DNA from: Halieaceae bacterium UBA5085
Lineage (GTDB): Bacteria; Pseudomonadota; Gammaproteobacteria; Pseudomonadales; Halieaceae
Reading direction: 5' to 3'
Assembly: GCA_002414665.1 (NCBI GenBank)
Contig: DIAF01000038.1
Location: 81,652 to 145,651, forward strand
Length of the DNA: 64,000 nucleotides
Shown: one piece after another, positions 44,051-53,311 of the stretch
Position numbering within the stretch: position 1 is the first letter of the stretch
How the letters are laid out: each line of letters opens with the position of its first letter
Program-made: the position numbers and the translations under genes
The notes under the pieces: generated by a model
The model's database searches: none
What the model was told of the DNA's origin: nothing
Seen by the model: the letters and a program-made list of their open reading frames with translations, nothing else

Positions 44051-44839
44051 ATGACTGCCGCTGTCACGGTATGGGAACGCCGGGAACGGGTATTTCTGGT
44101 CCTGGCTGGGACTTTTCTCTGTGCGATGACGCTGCTGAATGTGATCGGCATCACCCGCTTCATTCAGCTGGGACCCATGGCCCTGGCCGTGGGTGTCCTG
44201 CCCTACCCGCTGACATTCCTGTGTACCGACCTCGTCTGTGAGTTGTACGGCCGGGCAAGAGCCAACTTTCTCGTCAGCGTCGGCCTCGGTTTGAACTTCT
44301 TCATCCTCCTAGTGCTGTTCCTGGGTGACACCATGCCCTCCGTCGGCCCAGAGGCGATGCCACCGTGGCAGATTCTGCAACTGGCCCAGCCGGTCACACT
44401 ACCCAGCGGAGAGGTGGTCAGCAACAGCATCGGACTCTACCAGCTCATTTACGCCACCACTTCAGGTGCCGTTTTTGCCTCAATGCTGGCCTACATTGCG
44501 GCGCAGTACTTCGACGTTCAGCTGTTTCATTTCTGGAAACGGGTAACCCGCGGGAAATACCTTTGGGTCCGCAACAATTTCAGTACCCTGATGAGCCAGA
44601 TGGTCGATTCAGTGATGGTCATTACCGTCACGTTCGGCGCCGCGTTTCTGCGCGGCGACATCGCATTCCAGGCACTGCTGGTATTGATTGGCAGCAACTA
44701 CCTGTTCAAAGCCACAGTCGCGCTGCTGGACACCGGCCCATTCTATCTGCTCGTGCACTACCTGCGGGGCTACCTGGAACTCGGCCCGGAAGAGTATGCG
44801 GTGCCAGGGGGACGCTCGGACGGCGTTGCCACCGAGTAA
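44051..44839 (+). CDS. yhhQ: Queuosine-precursor transporter, YhhQ/VUT family
   Basis: A 262-residue inner-membrane protein with about six TM segments. It has the family features LLNVIGI, PYPLTFLCTDLVCELYGR and NNFSTLMSQMVDSVMVITVTF. YhhQ in E. coli takes up the queuosine precursors preQ0 and preQ1. A longer loop near residues 95-130 makes this version larger than the 221-residue E. coli protein. It starts 1 base after the SDR stop, so the two are co-translated. Confidence 0.92.
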   Translation: MTAAVTVWERRERVFLVLAGTFLCAMTLLNVIGITRFIQLGPMALAVGVLPYPLTFLCTDLVCELYGRARANFLVSVGLGLNFFILLVLFLGDTMPSVGPEAMPPWQILQLAQPVTLPSGEVVSNSIGLYQLIYATTSGAVFASMLAYIAAQYFDVQLFHFWKRVTRGKYLWVRNNFSTLMSQMVDSVMVITVTFGAAFLRGDIAFQALLVLIGSNYLFKATVALLDTGPFYLLVHYLRGYLELGPEEYAVPGGRSDGVATE

Positions 44840-45025
44840 CACTGTGACCCGACCCGGCGGGGCACCCGGAGAAACCACCTTGACTGCACGTGCCACAGCA
44901 GGGGTGACCAGACTCACTCAGGCTAGCGCGGGAAGCTTGCAAACTGTTACAAAGCTGCGCATGTGCCGCCCTGTAACAACGCGTATCATTGCAGGCTGTT
45001 TATCGCAGAGAGCAAGGAACCTGCC

Positions 45026-45772
45026 GTGGCCGAGGCCAACATTCTGATCATTGATGACGACCTGCTGTTTTGCAAAGTGTTGCGCTATCAACTGAGCGTT
45101 CGCAAGTACGACTGTGAATATGTCGATTCCTCTGTTCGTGCACTGAAGCGGCTGCAACGCGAACCATCCCCCGATTTGATTCTGCTGGACTATTTCCTCG
45201 GGCCCCGGGACCTGAACGGACTGCAGCTTTGCAGTCAGATAAAGTCGATCTGCAATGTCCCCGTAATCATGCTGACCGCCAACGATGAAGTGCGCACCAC
45301 CGTCTCCTGCCTCGATGCAGGCGCCGACCAATACATCGTAAAACCGTACGACATCGAGGAACTCATGGCGCGGGTTCGCGCGGTGTTACGCCAGGACGCG
45401 AGCAGCGACCGGGCGCGTGGTACAGCCCAGACCAGCCGCGTTCTTGAGTGGGAGGCCCTGCAACTCGACCCATTACATCGCACACTTGGCGCCTACGGCA
45501 ATGAAGTGCCGCTCTCGGAGAAAGAGTTGGCCGTGCTTTCAGTCCTCATGCGCAATCCCGGCAACCCGGTAGAGCGCAGCGAGCTCTACAGCATTGTGTA
45601 CGGCCGGGACTTCGATTCCATGAACCGGGCCATGGATGTACTGGTAGGGCGCAGCCGGAAGAAGCTCAAATTGCTCACCGACAACTACCGCATTCGTTCG
45701 GTGCGAGGCACAGGCTATGCCTTGCAGCCTGCCAGGTCCAGCAAGAACGTTACTCGGGAGCCAGCACCATGA
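45026..45772 (+). CDS. Response regulator, OmpR/PhoB family
   Basis: A 248-residue regulator. The receiver domain has the acidic pair D10/D11, phospho-acceptor D55 (LILLDYFLG), T84 and K106. The C-terminal winged-helix DNA-binding domain ends in YRIRSVRGTGYAL. The GTG start follows AAGGAA. It overlaps the Hpt gene by 4 bases and the hybrid kinase gene follows, so the three are one operon and one phosphorelay in which this protein is the output. Confidence 0.93.
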   Translation: MAEANILIIDDDLLFCKVLRYQLSVRKYDCEYVDSSVRALKRLQREPSPDLILLDYFLGPRDLNGLQLCSQIKSICNVPVIMLTANDEVRTTVSCLDAGADQYIVKPYDIEELMARVRAVLRQDASSDRARGTAQTSRVLEWEALQLDPLHRTLGAYGNEVPLSEKELAVLSVLMRNPGNPVERSELYSIVYGRDFDSMNRAMDVLVGRSRKKLKLLTDNYRIRSVRGTGYALQPARSSKNVTREPAP

Positions 45773-46137
45773 GTACGCAACATACTGTTTTCGACAGCAC
45801 GCACTTGCCCCACGCTCTGGAGCTGGACGACTGGGAAGTGCTCACGGATTTCTATACAACCTTCCTGCAACAACTGGAGGAATTCCTGCAGCTGGTCGGC
45901 GCTACTGTGTCACCAATGAGTCTGGAGGAGCAGCGCCATCATGCGCACAAGCTCGGATCTTCCTGCCGGACTGTGGGCGCACCCGCGCTGGCATCGCTGC
46001 TTGAAAAGCTGGAGGATGTTTGCAGAAGCCAGGCAGATGAGGGCACGCGAAACGCGCTGCTGGCAGAGATTGCCAGGCTGGGTGCCGACACCCACCAACA
46101 GATTGCCTCACACCTTTCCGCAGCCGGGAGAGACTGA
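45769..46137 (+). CDS. Stand-alone Hpt phosphotransfer protein
   Basis: A 122-residue helical protein with the phosphotransfer motif AHKLGSSCRTVGA, placing the phospho-accepting histidine at H60. It would carry phosphate from the receiver of the downstream hybrid kinase to the upstream response regulator. Its ATG overlaps the regulator stop (ATGA) and the kinase gene begins 5 bases after its own stop. Confidence 0.9.
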   Translation: MSTQHTVFDSTHLPHALELDDWEVLTDFYTTFLQQLEEFLQLVGATVSPMSLEEQRHHAHKLGSSCRTVGAPALASLLEKLEDVCRSQADEGTRNALLAEIARLGADTHQQIASHLSAAGRD

Positions 46138-46142
46138 CGCGC

Positions 46143-48335
46143 ATGGCTGCCACGCGCGCTGTGTTCGAAGCCCTGAACGCCTGCGAGCTCGGCGCGATGC
46201 ACTGGCGCAAGGGGAAAGGCGCCATTGCGTTGAACCGGGCGGCGTGCGCCGCACTGGGGCTGCCGGCAAGCACCGAAGCCCTGCACGAGGCAGATTTCTG
46301 GGCCATGGTGTATGAGGAAGATCGATCACGGGCGATCCGCAGTCTCAACCGTTACATGGAACACGGCTTGCAGGAGACCGTAGAGATACCGCTGCGGGTC
46401 ACCTCACCAGACGGCGCAACGCGCAAACTACAATGCGTGCTCAGCCTCGTTGCCGACGACGGCCAGCCGCGCGGTGATCTCATGATTCTTCTGCGCGACG
46501 TGACACAGGCGGAGGTCGCCAGAACAGAAACGCTGCACAAGTCTGAGCTGGAACGGCTGATTATCTCTATCTCCATCAAGCTGCTTGAAGCGCCGATCGA
46601 ACACATAGACGCCACGATCATTGAGGCACTGGGTGACACCTCAAAGTATGTCGGCGCCGATCGGGGCTACCGCTTTACCTACGACTGGGAGCGGGGAACC
46701 TGCAGCAATACCCACGAATGGTGCGCGCAAGGCATCGACCCCCAGATCGACTTCCTTCAGGATGTTTCGACCCGCGAATTGGAGATGTGGACCACCAACC
46801 ACAAGAACAGACTGCCCTTCATCATCTCCTCGGTGCGCGGACGACCACCAAATGATCCGCTACGGATGATACTGGAGCCACAGGGCATTCAGTCTCTGGC
46901 GACCTTTCCTGAGCTTCTGGGCAAAAACTGTATTGGCTTCATCGGCTTCGATTCCGTGCGCAGCACGCGCCACTACAGCGATGTGGAGATCATGCTGCTG
47001 GAGCTTCTTAGCGACCTTATCACCCATACTGTACAGCGGCGGCGTCGGGAGCAGGAGTTGCTCGACACACTGAGTTCCCTGAAAGAGTCGCGCAACTCCG
47101 CGCTTACCATGGCAGCGGTGGCCAGTTCAGCCAATGAGGCCAAGTCTCGTTTTGTGGCAACCATGAGCCATGAAATTCGTACACCGCTACACGTGATTCT
47201 GGGCATGACCGAGCTGTTGAAAGGGACCGTCCTGGACGAGAATCAACGCTCCCAGCTCGACGCGCTTGAATCCTCAGGGCGCAATCTCGCGGAGCTGATT
47301 GGTGACATTCTCGAGGTATCACGCATTGAAAGTGGCAACCTCGCGCTTGAACCCGTGCCACTCGAACTGCAGGACCTCAGCGGCCCCGTGGAGAAAATCA
47401 TGCGCCCACTCGCGGAGCGCAAGCGCATCGGGCTGCGGTTTAGTCTTTCCGAGGGTGCTCCCTGCCGCTTTTTCAACGATGCCATCAAGATTCGCCAGGT
47501 AATCCAGAATCTGGTTGGCAACGCGATCAAGTTCACCGAGCGGGGCGGCGTGGAGGTGGACCTGTCCGTCACACGACCTGAAGCGTATGCGGACAAAAAC
47601 CACTGGCGCCTGCACATTACCGTCGCCGATACCGGGATTGGCATGCCGGGAAGTGTGCTGGCGCACTTGCATGAACCCTTCTACCAGGCCACTGCCGATG
47701 GAGCCGCGAGGGCCGGGGGTACGGGTCTGGGCCTGGCGATTGTCTACAATCTGGTCAGCGCGATGGGTGGCACGGTAGCGGTCAGCAGCGAACTTGGCGT
47801 CGGCTCTCGATTTGAGGTGAACCTGCCACTAAAGCCATTCGATGAACAGCAGAACAGTCAAGAGGCGGGGCCCACCAGCAGTGCAGCACCAGTTCAGGCC
47901 AACGACGAACTTGGCGGTAGCATTCGTGGTAAGCGTATTCTGCTGGCGGACGACAATATGATGAACCAGCGCCTTGTGCAGACGCATCTAAGGCATTTCA
48001 ACTGCGAACTTACCTGTGCCGAGAATGGTGAGGAGGCGGTCGCACTGGTGGCTCAGCAGGACTTTGACCTGATTCTGATGGACTGCCAGATGCCGGTCAT
48101 GAATGGTTTCGACGCCACGCGCACGATCCGTACGATGCTGCAGCAACAACAACGACAGCAGCCACCCATCCTCGCTGTCACTGCCAACTCTGTACAGGGA
48201 GACAGGGAAAAGTGCCTGAGTTTTGGCATGGACGCGTTACTCAGCAAACCGTTCTCGCGCCAGGAGCTCATCGCGGCTGTTGCGCAGTGGATTGCCAGTG
48301 TCGAGTCAAACGAGGGGCGCTTATCCGCTCGGTGA
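46143..48335 (+). CDS. Hybrid sensor histidine kinase (PAS-GAF-HisKA-HATPase-REC)
   Basis: A 730-residue cytoplasmic kinase with no TM segment. Order: PAS-like domain (~10-130), GAF domain (~135-300), dimerisation/phosphoacceptor domain with H343 (MSHEIRTPLH), ATPase with N (QNLVGNAIKFTERGG), G1 (DTGIGM) and G2 (GTGLGLAIV) boxes, then a receiver with D647 (LILMDCQMPVMNG). Phosphate likely flows H343 to D647, then to H60 of the Hpt protein and D55 of the regulator. A soluble or intracellular signal is implied by the GAF and PAS domains. Confidence 0.95.
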   Translation: MAATRAVFEALNACELGAMHWRKGKGAIALNRAACAALGLPASTEALHEADFWAMVYEEDRSRAIRSLNRYMEHGLQETVEIPLRVTSPDGATRKLQCVLSLVADDGQPRGDLMILLRDVTQAEVARTETLHKSELERLIISISIKLLEAPIEHIDATIIEALGDTSKYVGADRGYRFTYDWERGTCSNTHEWCAQGIDPQIDFLQDVSTRELEMWTTNHKNRLPFIISSVRGRPPNDPLRMILEPQGIQSLATFPELLGKNCIGFIGFDSVRSTRHYSDVEIMLLELLSDLITHTVQRRRREQELLDTLSSLKESRNSALTMAAVASSANEAKSRFVATMSHEIRTPLHVILGMTELLKGTVLDENQRSQLDALESSGRNLAELIGDILEVSRIESGNLALEPVPLELQDLSGPVEKIMRPLAERKRIGLRFSLSEGAPCRFFNDAIKIRQVIQNLVGNAIKFTERGGVEVDLSVTRPEAYADKNHWRLHITVADTGIGMPGSVLAHLHEPFYQATADGAARAGGTGLGLAIVYNLVSAMGGTVAVSSELGVGSRFEVNLPLKPFDEQQNSQEAGPTSSAAPVQANDELGGSIRGKRILLADDNMMNQRLVQTHLRHFNCELTCAENGEEAVALVAQQDFDLILMDCQMPVMNGFDATRTIRTMLQQQQRQQPPILAVTANSVQGDREKCLSFGMDALLSKPFSRQELIAAVAQWIASVESNEGRLSAR

Positions 48336-48412
48336 CGGCCAGAATACCCAATGTTACAGTGCACCCTCAGAGGCTCTGCTAGTCTTTCAGCTTTAAACAT
48401 TTGAGACCGAGC

Positions 48413-48604
48413 ATGGCACATCAGATACCGGACGCCGCGCTGTCGGCGCTTCACTATGGACCGCGCACGCCAGGCGTCAGCACACCTGAGGAAAGGCGAC
48501 GGGAAAAACAGTCGCCCCGCCCGGCGCTCTTCCTGCTTGTCACGGCAAGCTGCCTACTCAGCTATGTGGCGCTAGAGACCCTGCTGACAACGGCAATTCA
48601 GTAG
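48413..48604 (+). CDS. Small single-span membrane protein
   Basis: A 63-residue protein I do not recognise. A polar, Arg/Pro-rich N-terminal half is followed by a hydrophobic segment (about 38-58, ALFLLVTASCLLSYVALETL), giving one membrane span near the C-terminus. Its last 47 bases overlap, on the opposite strand, the 3' end of the leucine dehydrogenase gene. The ribosome-binding site is weak. It may be co-transcribed with the sensor kinase gene 77 bases upstream. Real but uncertain. Confidence 0.45.
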   Translation: MAHQIPDAALSALHYGPRTPGVSTPEERRREKQSPRPALFLLVTASCLLSYVALETLLTTAIQ

Positions 48605-49655
48605 CCCTGGGAGCTCGCGCAGCGTCGCGCAGGTACTCAACAGCCAGGGCCTCAGCGACCTCATTGGACGGCCTCCCCGTCACATCTGCACGGTGCAGTA
48701 CTTCTGCCAACGTGTCGACAATACGCTCAATGTGTGCGCGCTTCGCTTCCGCTGGCAAACCGGCTCGTTGATAATGCACATCAATGATGCCTCCTGCATT
48801 GACCAGGAAGTCGGGGCAGTAAAGAATGCCATGGCCCTGCAGGCGGGCTGAGTCCTCTGCCGTGTCCAACTGGTTATTGGCAGCGCCCGCCACGATGCCT
48901 GCACGCAGCGAATCGATTGAACGCGCATTCAGCACGGCGCCCATCGCGCAGGGCGCAAGAACGTCAACTTCCAGGCTGAGGATCTCCGCGGGGTCCACCG
49001 GCAACACACCCAGCTCATCACTTGCGCGGGTGATATTTGCTGGATTGACGTCGGCACCGTAGACCACAGCACCGTCCGTTCGCAGATGGCGGGCCAGGTG
49101 ATAACCGACATGGCCAAGGCCCTGCACCGCTACGCGCAAGCCACAGGTGCTGGCAACGCCGAGGCGGTGCTGCACCGCCGTGCGAATGGCGAGAAATACC
49201 CCGTAGGCCGTGCTCGGAGAGGGATCACCTCCATGTTCATTGTCATCTATGCCGCTGACATGGGGAGTGCGCTCGGCCATTCTGCGCAGGTCTTCAACGC
49301 CGGTCCCTGAGTCTTCAGCAGCGACATAGCGGCCTCCCTGGGCGTGCACGAAATCGCCCATGGCGCGGATCAGCGCGGGCGTCTTGTCGCGGCGGGGATC
49401 GCCAATAATCACCGATTTACCGCCGCCCAATGGAAGCCCCGCCAGGGCCGATTTGTAGGTCATACCGCGGGACAGGCGCAGCACATCATGCAGGGCGTCC
49501 GCATCACTGGCATAGGGAAACATGCGGCACCCCCCGACGCCCGGGCCGAGGCTTGAATCGTGTACGGCAATAATCGCACGCAGTCCCGTGCGGGCGTCAC
49601 TACCAAACGCCACCAGTTCGTGGTTGTCCCAGGCGGGGGCTGAAAACACGCTCAT
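48558..49655 (-). CDS. Leucine/Glu/Phe/Val dehydrogenase
   Basis: A 365-residue NAD-dependent amino-acid dehydrogenase. GVGGCRMFPY and GLPLGGGKSVIIGDP contain the substrate-binding and catalytic lysines. VAAEDSGTG and the Rossmann AVQGLGHVGYHLA bind substrate and NAD. APCAMGAVLN and VAGAANNQL are typical of leucine dehydrogenase. It deaminates branched-chain amino acids to 2-oxo acids. The start at 49655 follows AAGGAA. It lies 28 bases downstream of the indolepyruvate oxidoreductase gene, forming an amino-acid catabolic operon. Confidence 0.93.
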   Translation of the reverse strand: MSVFSAPAWDNHELVAFGSDARTGLRAIIAVHDSSLGPGVGGCRMFPYASDADALHDVLRLSRGMTYKSALAGLPLGGGKSVIIGDPRRDKTPALIRAMGDFVHAQGGRYVAAEDSGTGVEDLRRMAERTPHVSGIDDNEHGGDPSPSTAYGVFLAIRTAVQHRLGVASTCGLRVAVQGLGHVGYHLARHLRTDGAVVYGADVNPANITRASDELGVLPVDPAEILSLEVDVLAPCAMGAVLNARSIDSLRAGIVAGAANNQLDTAEDSARLQGHGILYCPDFLVNAGGIIDVHYQRAGLPAEAKRAHIERIVDTLAEVLHRADVTGRPSNEVAEALAVEYLRDAARAPRATELPLSAGSLAPHS

Positions 49656-49683
49656 AAAGAGTTCCTTTTTCTGCCGGCAATAT

Positions 49684-52600
49684 TCAGGCGGCGTTAACGA
49701 TGGTGACCGGATCCACAGTTTCCCCACGAAACCGCCGCAGCAGTGTCGCACGCTGCTCCGCCAGGCTTTCGCGGTTGCGATCCTTGACGTGGCCAAAGCC
49801 CCGCAAGCGGGATGACAGCGCCGCCAGATCCACGGCCGTGGGATAATTGTCGGGGGTCAGGCCCCCGCGCAGCTCCGCGAGCAGGTCGATGTAGTCATTG
49901 ATGTCCGCTCGCTCCTGACGACGCTCTGCCGTGTAACCAAAGATGTCCAGGCGCGTCCCGCGCAGCCGGCGCAGTCTGGCCAGCCAGCCGAAGGCCTTCA
50001 GCATCCACGGGCCAAATTCCTGCTTGATCAGGTGACCGGTAGACGGGTCACGCTTGCTGAACAGGGGCGGCGCGAGGTTGAAGCGCAGTTCGAAATCACC
50101 TTCGAACTGTTGCTGCACCTTGCGCAGGAATTCGCCATCACTGTACAACCTGGCAACCTCGTACTCATCCTTGTAGGCCATCAACTTGTAGAGCGCCCTG
50201 GCGACAACCGCGCTCAGGCTGCCAGGTTCATCCGCCCGCGGGTCTGCGGCGCGCATGCTGTTCACCTGTTGCAGGTAACGTTCTGCATAGGCGGTATCCT
50301 GGTACTCCGTGAGACGCGCGGCACGGTCGGCTGCAATCTCGTCTACCTGCTCAAGCCGCGGAGCTGCACGAGGCGCGAGTTCGTCCACCAGGGCCTGCAC
50401 CCGTTGCGGTTGATCAGCACAGCGACGCCCCCACAGGAACGCCTGCTTGTTGAAATTGACGGCAACGGCATTCAGTTCGATCGCCTCCTCCAGCGCAGCG
50501 GCGGAAACCGGTACCAGCCCCTGTTGCCAGGCATAGCCGAGCAAAAACAGGTTGGCGGCGATGGAGTCGCCCAGCAATTGGGTGGCAATTCTTGTCGCAT
50601 CGATGAAAAACGCAGCCGACTCCCCCACTTCGTCACTGACCTTGGCTTTCATCGACGCGGTCGGGAAGCGCGCGTCCGGATCCAGTATGAAGGCCGATGT
50701 GGGCACTTCGGCATCGTTGACCACGGCGTGCGTACGACCGTGCGCGACCTTGCCCAGTGCCTCATAAGTGGAGGTGACGACAAGGTCACAACCCAGCAGC
50801 AGGTCGGCTTCCCCGGCGGGAATGCGTACCGCCTTGATATCCTCCTGCCTTGCACTGACCCGCACATGGCTGACCACGGCCCCAAACTTCTGCGCCAGAC
50901 CGGTCTGGTTCATGGTCGCACAGCCCTTGCCTTCAATGTGTGCCGCCATCGCCACCAGCGCTGTAATCGTCAGCACACCGGTACCACCGACACCCGTCAC
51001 CACGGTATTCCACGGCCTATCCAGTGACGGCAGCTGTGGGTCGGGCAGCGGGTCGAACAGGGCCTCAACGTCGCCACCCGCGCCTTCAGGCTTGCGCAGG
51101 CTGCCTCCGATCACGGAGACAAAGCTCGGACAAAAGCCATTGGCGCAGCTGTAGTCCTTGTTGCATGAGCTCTGGTCGATCTGCCGTTTGCGCCCCAGTT
51201 CTGTCTCCCTGGGCAGCACCGAAAGGCAGTTGGACTTGATACTGCAATCGCCACAACCTTCACAGACAGCATCGTTGATGAACAGGCGCTTGGCAGGGTC
51301 TTCCAGCAGCCCCTTTTTGCGGCGGCGGCGCTTTTCCGCCGCACAGGTCTGTACATAGACGATCACAGAGGTGCCGACGAACTCCCGCAGCTCCCGCTGC
51401 AGCGCGTCCATCTCACTGCGGTTATGCAAGCTGTAGTAATCGGTAATACCGTGGAATTGCCCACTCCAGGCTTCCGGATGGTCACTGACCAGCGCGATGC
51501 GCCGCACGCCCTCGGCTGCGACCTGGCGCACCAGATCGCCCACTGACAGGCTGCCGTCCAGCGGCTGTCCGCCGGTCATGGCAACCGCGTCGTTATAGAG
51601 AATCTTGTAGGTGATATTCACTCCCGCCGCGACAGCGGCTCGAATGGCGAGAATGCCCGAGTGAAAATAGGTGCCGTCCCCCAGATTCTGGAACACATGC
51701 GGCGTGTCGGTGAACGGTGCCTGCCCAATCCAAGTGGCGCCTTCTCCACCCATCTGCGTGAATGTGTGGGTCTGTCGGTCAGGCATCCAGGTCGCCATGT
51801 AGTGGCAACCGATACCGCCCAAAGCGTGGCTCCCCTCGGGCACCCGGGTTGAGGTGTTGTGTGGGCAGCCCGAACAAAAATGCGGCACGCGTTCGATGGT
51901 CTCGCGCGGCTGCGCCAGGGACAGTTCCTTCTCCTCTATCCAGCGGATACGTCGATCCATGCTGTCAGACTGGTAGAAGCGGCGAATCCGGCTGGCAATG
52001 GCCAGAGCCACCATGGCCGGGGTCAGCTCTGCCAGGTTGGGCAGGAGATCCCTGCCGGCCTCGTCAAACTCACCGATGACACGCGGCCGCGCTGCGACAG
52101 GATAGTTATACAACTGCCCAGTAAGCTGGTCTTCAATAATGGAGCGCTTCTCCTCCACGACCAGAATTTCTTCCAGCCCTTCGGCAAAGTCGTGGGTAAC
52201 ACGCGGCTCCAGTGGCCAGGGCATGCCCACCTTGTAGACCCGCAGGCCGATCTCCGCCGCTACCGCATCGTCAATACCCATGTCCTCAAGCGCCTGCATC
52301 ACATCGAGATAGGCCTTGCCTGTGGTGATGATGCCAAAGCGCGGATGCGGGCAATCCACAACAATGCGGTTGATACCGTTGACCCTGGCAAACTCGCGCG
52401 CCGCGTAGATCTTGAACTTGTTGAGGCGCAACTCCTGCTCAAGTGGCTTGTCGGGCCAGCGTGCATGCACCCCGTCCGCCGGCAGTTGGAAATCCTCTGG
52501 AATAACAATATTGATGCGATTGGGGTCGATGTCTGCAGAGATCGCCGAGTCCATATTCTCGGTGATGGCCTTCAGCGCGACCCAGCAACCGCTATAGCGC

Positions 52601-53187
52601 GACAACTCCCAGCCGAAAATACCCAGATCAAGCACTTCCTGTACATTGGCCGGGCTCAACACCGGCACCGAGGCCCCGATGAACATGTGCTCCGACTGGT
52701 GTGGCAGGGTAGAGGATTTGCAGGCGTGATCATCGCCCGCCACCGCCAGCACGCCGCCGTAACGCGAGGTACCGAAGGCGTTGGCGTGCTTGATGACGTC
52801 CATACTGCGGTCAACCCCCGGACCCTTGCCATACCACATGCCGAACACGCCATCGTAACGCGCACCGGCAAACAGGTTGGTCTGCTGGCTTCCCCACACC
52901 GAGGTTGCCGCCAGGTCTTCGTTCAATCCGGGCTGGAAGTGGATATTGTGCTGTTTCAGCCAGGGTTCCGCCTTCCACATGGCCTGGTCAACACCGCCCA
53001 CCGGAGAGCCCCGATAACCGGAGATGAATCCCGCCGTGTTGAGACCCGCGCGCCGGTCGCGTTGCTGCTGCAGCATCGGCAACCTGACCAGCGCCTCAAT
53101 GCCGGTCATGTACGCGCGCGTTGCGTCCAGCGCGTACTTGTCATCCAGCGACACTTTGGTTAGAGCCTTGCGGTTATCGTTTGTCAT
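49684..53187 (-). CDS. Indolepyruvate:ferredoxin oxidoreductase, fused alpha-beta type
   Basis: This 1167-residue protein combines a pyrimidine-binding domain (residues ~30-250), a TPP domain (~430-620, with ACNP-like FCSGCPHNTSTRVPEGS), a CxxCxxC ferredoxin-like iron-sulfur region (VCEGCGDCSIKSNC, ~660) and a gamma domain with GVGGTGVLTITALVAMAAH (~750). It oxidatively decarboxylates aryl or branched 2-oxo acids to acyl-CoA, downstream of amino-acid deamination. It is co-directional with leucine dehydrogenase and divergent from an Lrp-type regulator gene, which probably controls it. The fused form is usual in aerobic proteobacteria. Confidence 0.95.
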   Translation of the reverse strand: MTNDNRKALTKVSLDDKYALDATRAYMTGIEALVRLPMLQQQRDRRAGLNTAGFISGYRGSPVGGVDQAMWKAEPWLKQHNIHFQPGLNEDLAATSVWGSQQTNLFAGARYDGVFGMWYGKGPGVDRSMDVIKHANAFGTSRYGGVLAVAGDDHACKSSTLPHQSEHMFIGASVPVLSPANVQEVLDLGIFGWELSRYSGCWVALKAITENMDSAISADIDPNRINIVIPEDFQLPADGVHARWPDKPLEQELRLNKFKIYAAREFARVNGINRIVVDCPHPRFGIITTGKAYLDVMQALEDMGIDDAVAAEIGLRVYKVGMPWPLEPRVTHDFAEGLEEILVVEEKRSIIEDQLTGQLYNYPVAARPRVIGEFDEAGRDLLPNLAELTPAMVALAIASRIRRFYQSDSMDRRIRWIEEKELSLAQPRETIERVPHFCSGCPHNTSTRVPEGSHALGGIGCHYMATWMPDRQTHTFTQMGGEGATWIGQAPFTDTPHVFQNLGDGTYFHSGILAIRAAVAAGVNITYKILYNDAVAMTGGQPLDGSLSVGDLVRQVAAEGVRRIALVSDHPEAWSGQFHGITDYYSLHNRSEMDALQRELREFVGTSVIVYVQTCAAEKRRRRKKGLLEDPAKRLFINDAVCEGCGDCSIKSNCLSVLPRETELGRKRQIDQSSCNKDYSCANGFCPSFVSVIGGSLRKPEGAGGDVEALFDPLPDPQLPSLDRPWNTVVTGVGGTGVLTITALVAMAAHIEGKGCATMNQTGLAQKFGAVVSHVRVSARQEDIKAVRIPAGEADLLLGCDLVVTSTYEALGKVAHGRTHAVVNDAEVPTSAFILDPDARFPTASMKAKVSDEVGESAAFFIDATRIATQLLGDSIAANLFLLGYAWQQGLVPVSAAALEEAIELNAVAVNFNKQAFLWGRRCADQPQRVQALVDELAPRAAPRLEQVDEIAADRAARLTEYQDTAYAERYLQQVNSMRAADPRADEPGSLSAVVARALYKLMAYKDEYEVARLYSDGEFLRKVQQQFEGDFELRFNLAPPLFSKRDPSTGHLIKQEFGPWMLKAFGWLARLRRLRGTRLDIFGYTAERRQERADINDYIDLLAELRGGLTPDNYPTAVDLAALSSRLRGFGHVKDRNRESLAEQRATLLRRFRGETVDPVTIVNAA

Positions 53188-53243
53188 GGTGGCTGCTCCT
53201 GCACGGAGGTGAAATTCTGCGCCAGACGGGGAGGATTTGTTAT

Positions 53244-53273
53244 TTGATTTGCAGGCTCTTTCACGGATAACAT
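53244..53273 (+). promoter_or_regulatory. Candidate sigma-70 promoter for the Lrp-type regulator gene
   Basis: TTGATT (53244-53249) and TAACAT (53268-53273) are 18 bases apart, in an unusually AT-rich divergent intergenic region. Transcription would start near 53280, about 30 bases before the regulator ATG. Lrp-family proteins bind such AT-rich DNA, so autoregulation is likely by family habit. Confidence 0.35.
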
Positions 53274-53311
53274 GAATAAATTATGCAATCGAGAGGCAAT
53301 TGCCGGAAGAA

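Noticed and set aside
51859..53163. 434-codon plus-strand ORF inside the indolepyruvate oxidoreductase gene
   Set aside because: Fully antisense to a strongly recognised gene, no ribosome-binding site or family match.
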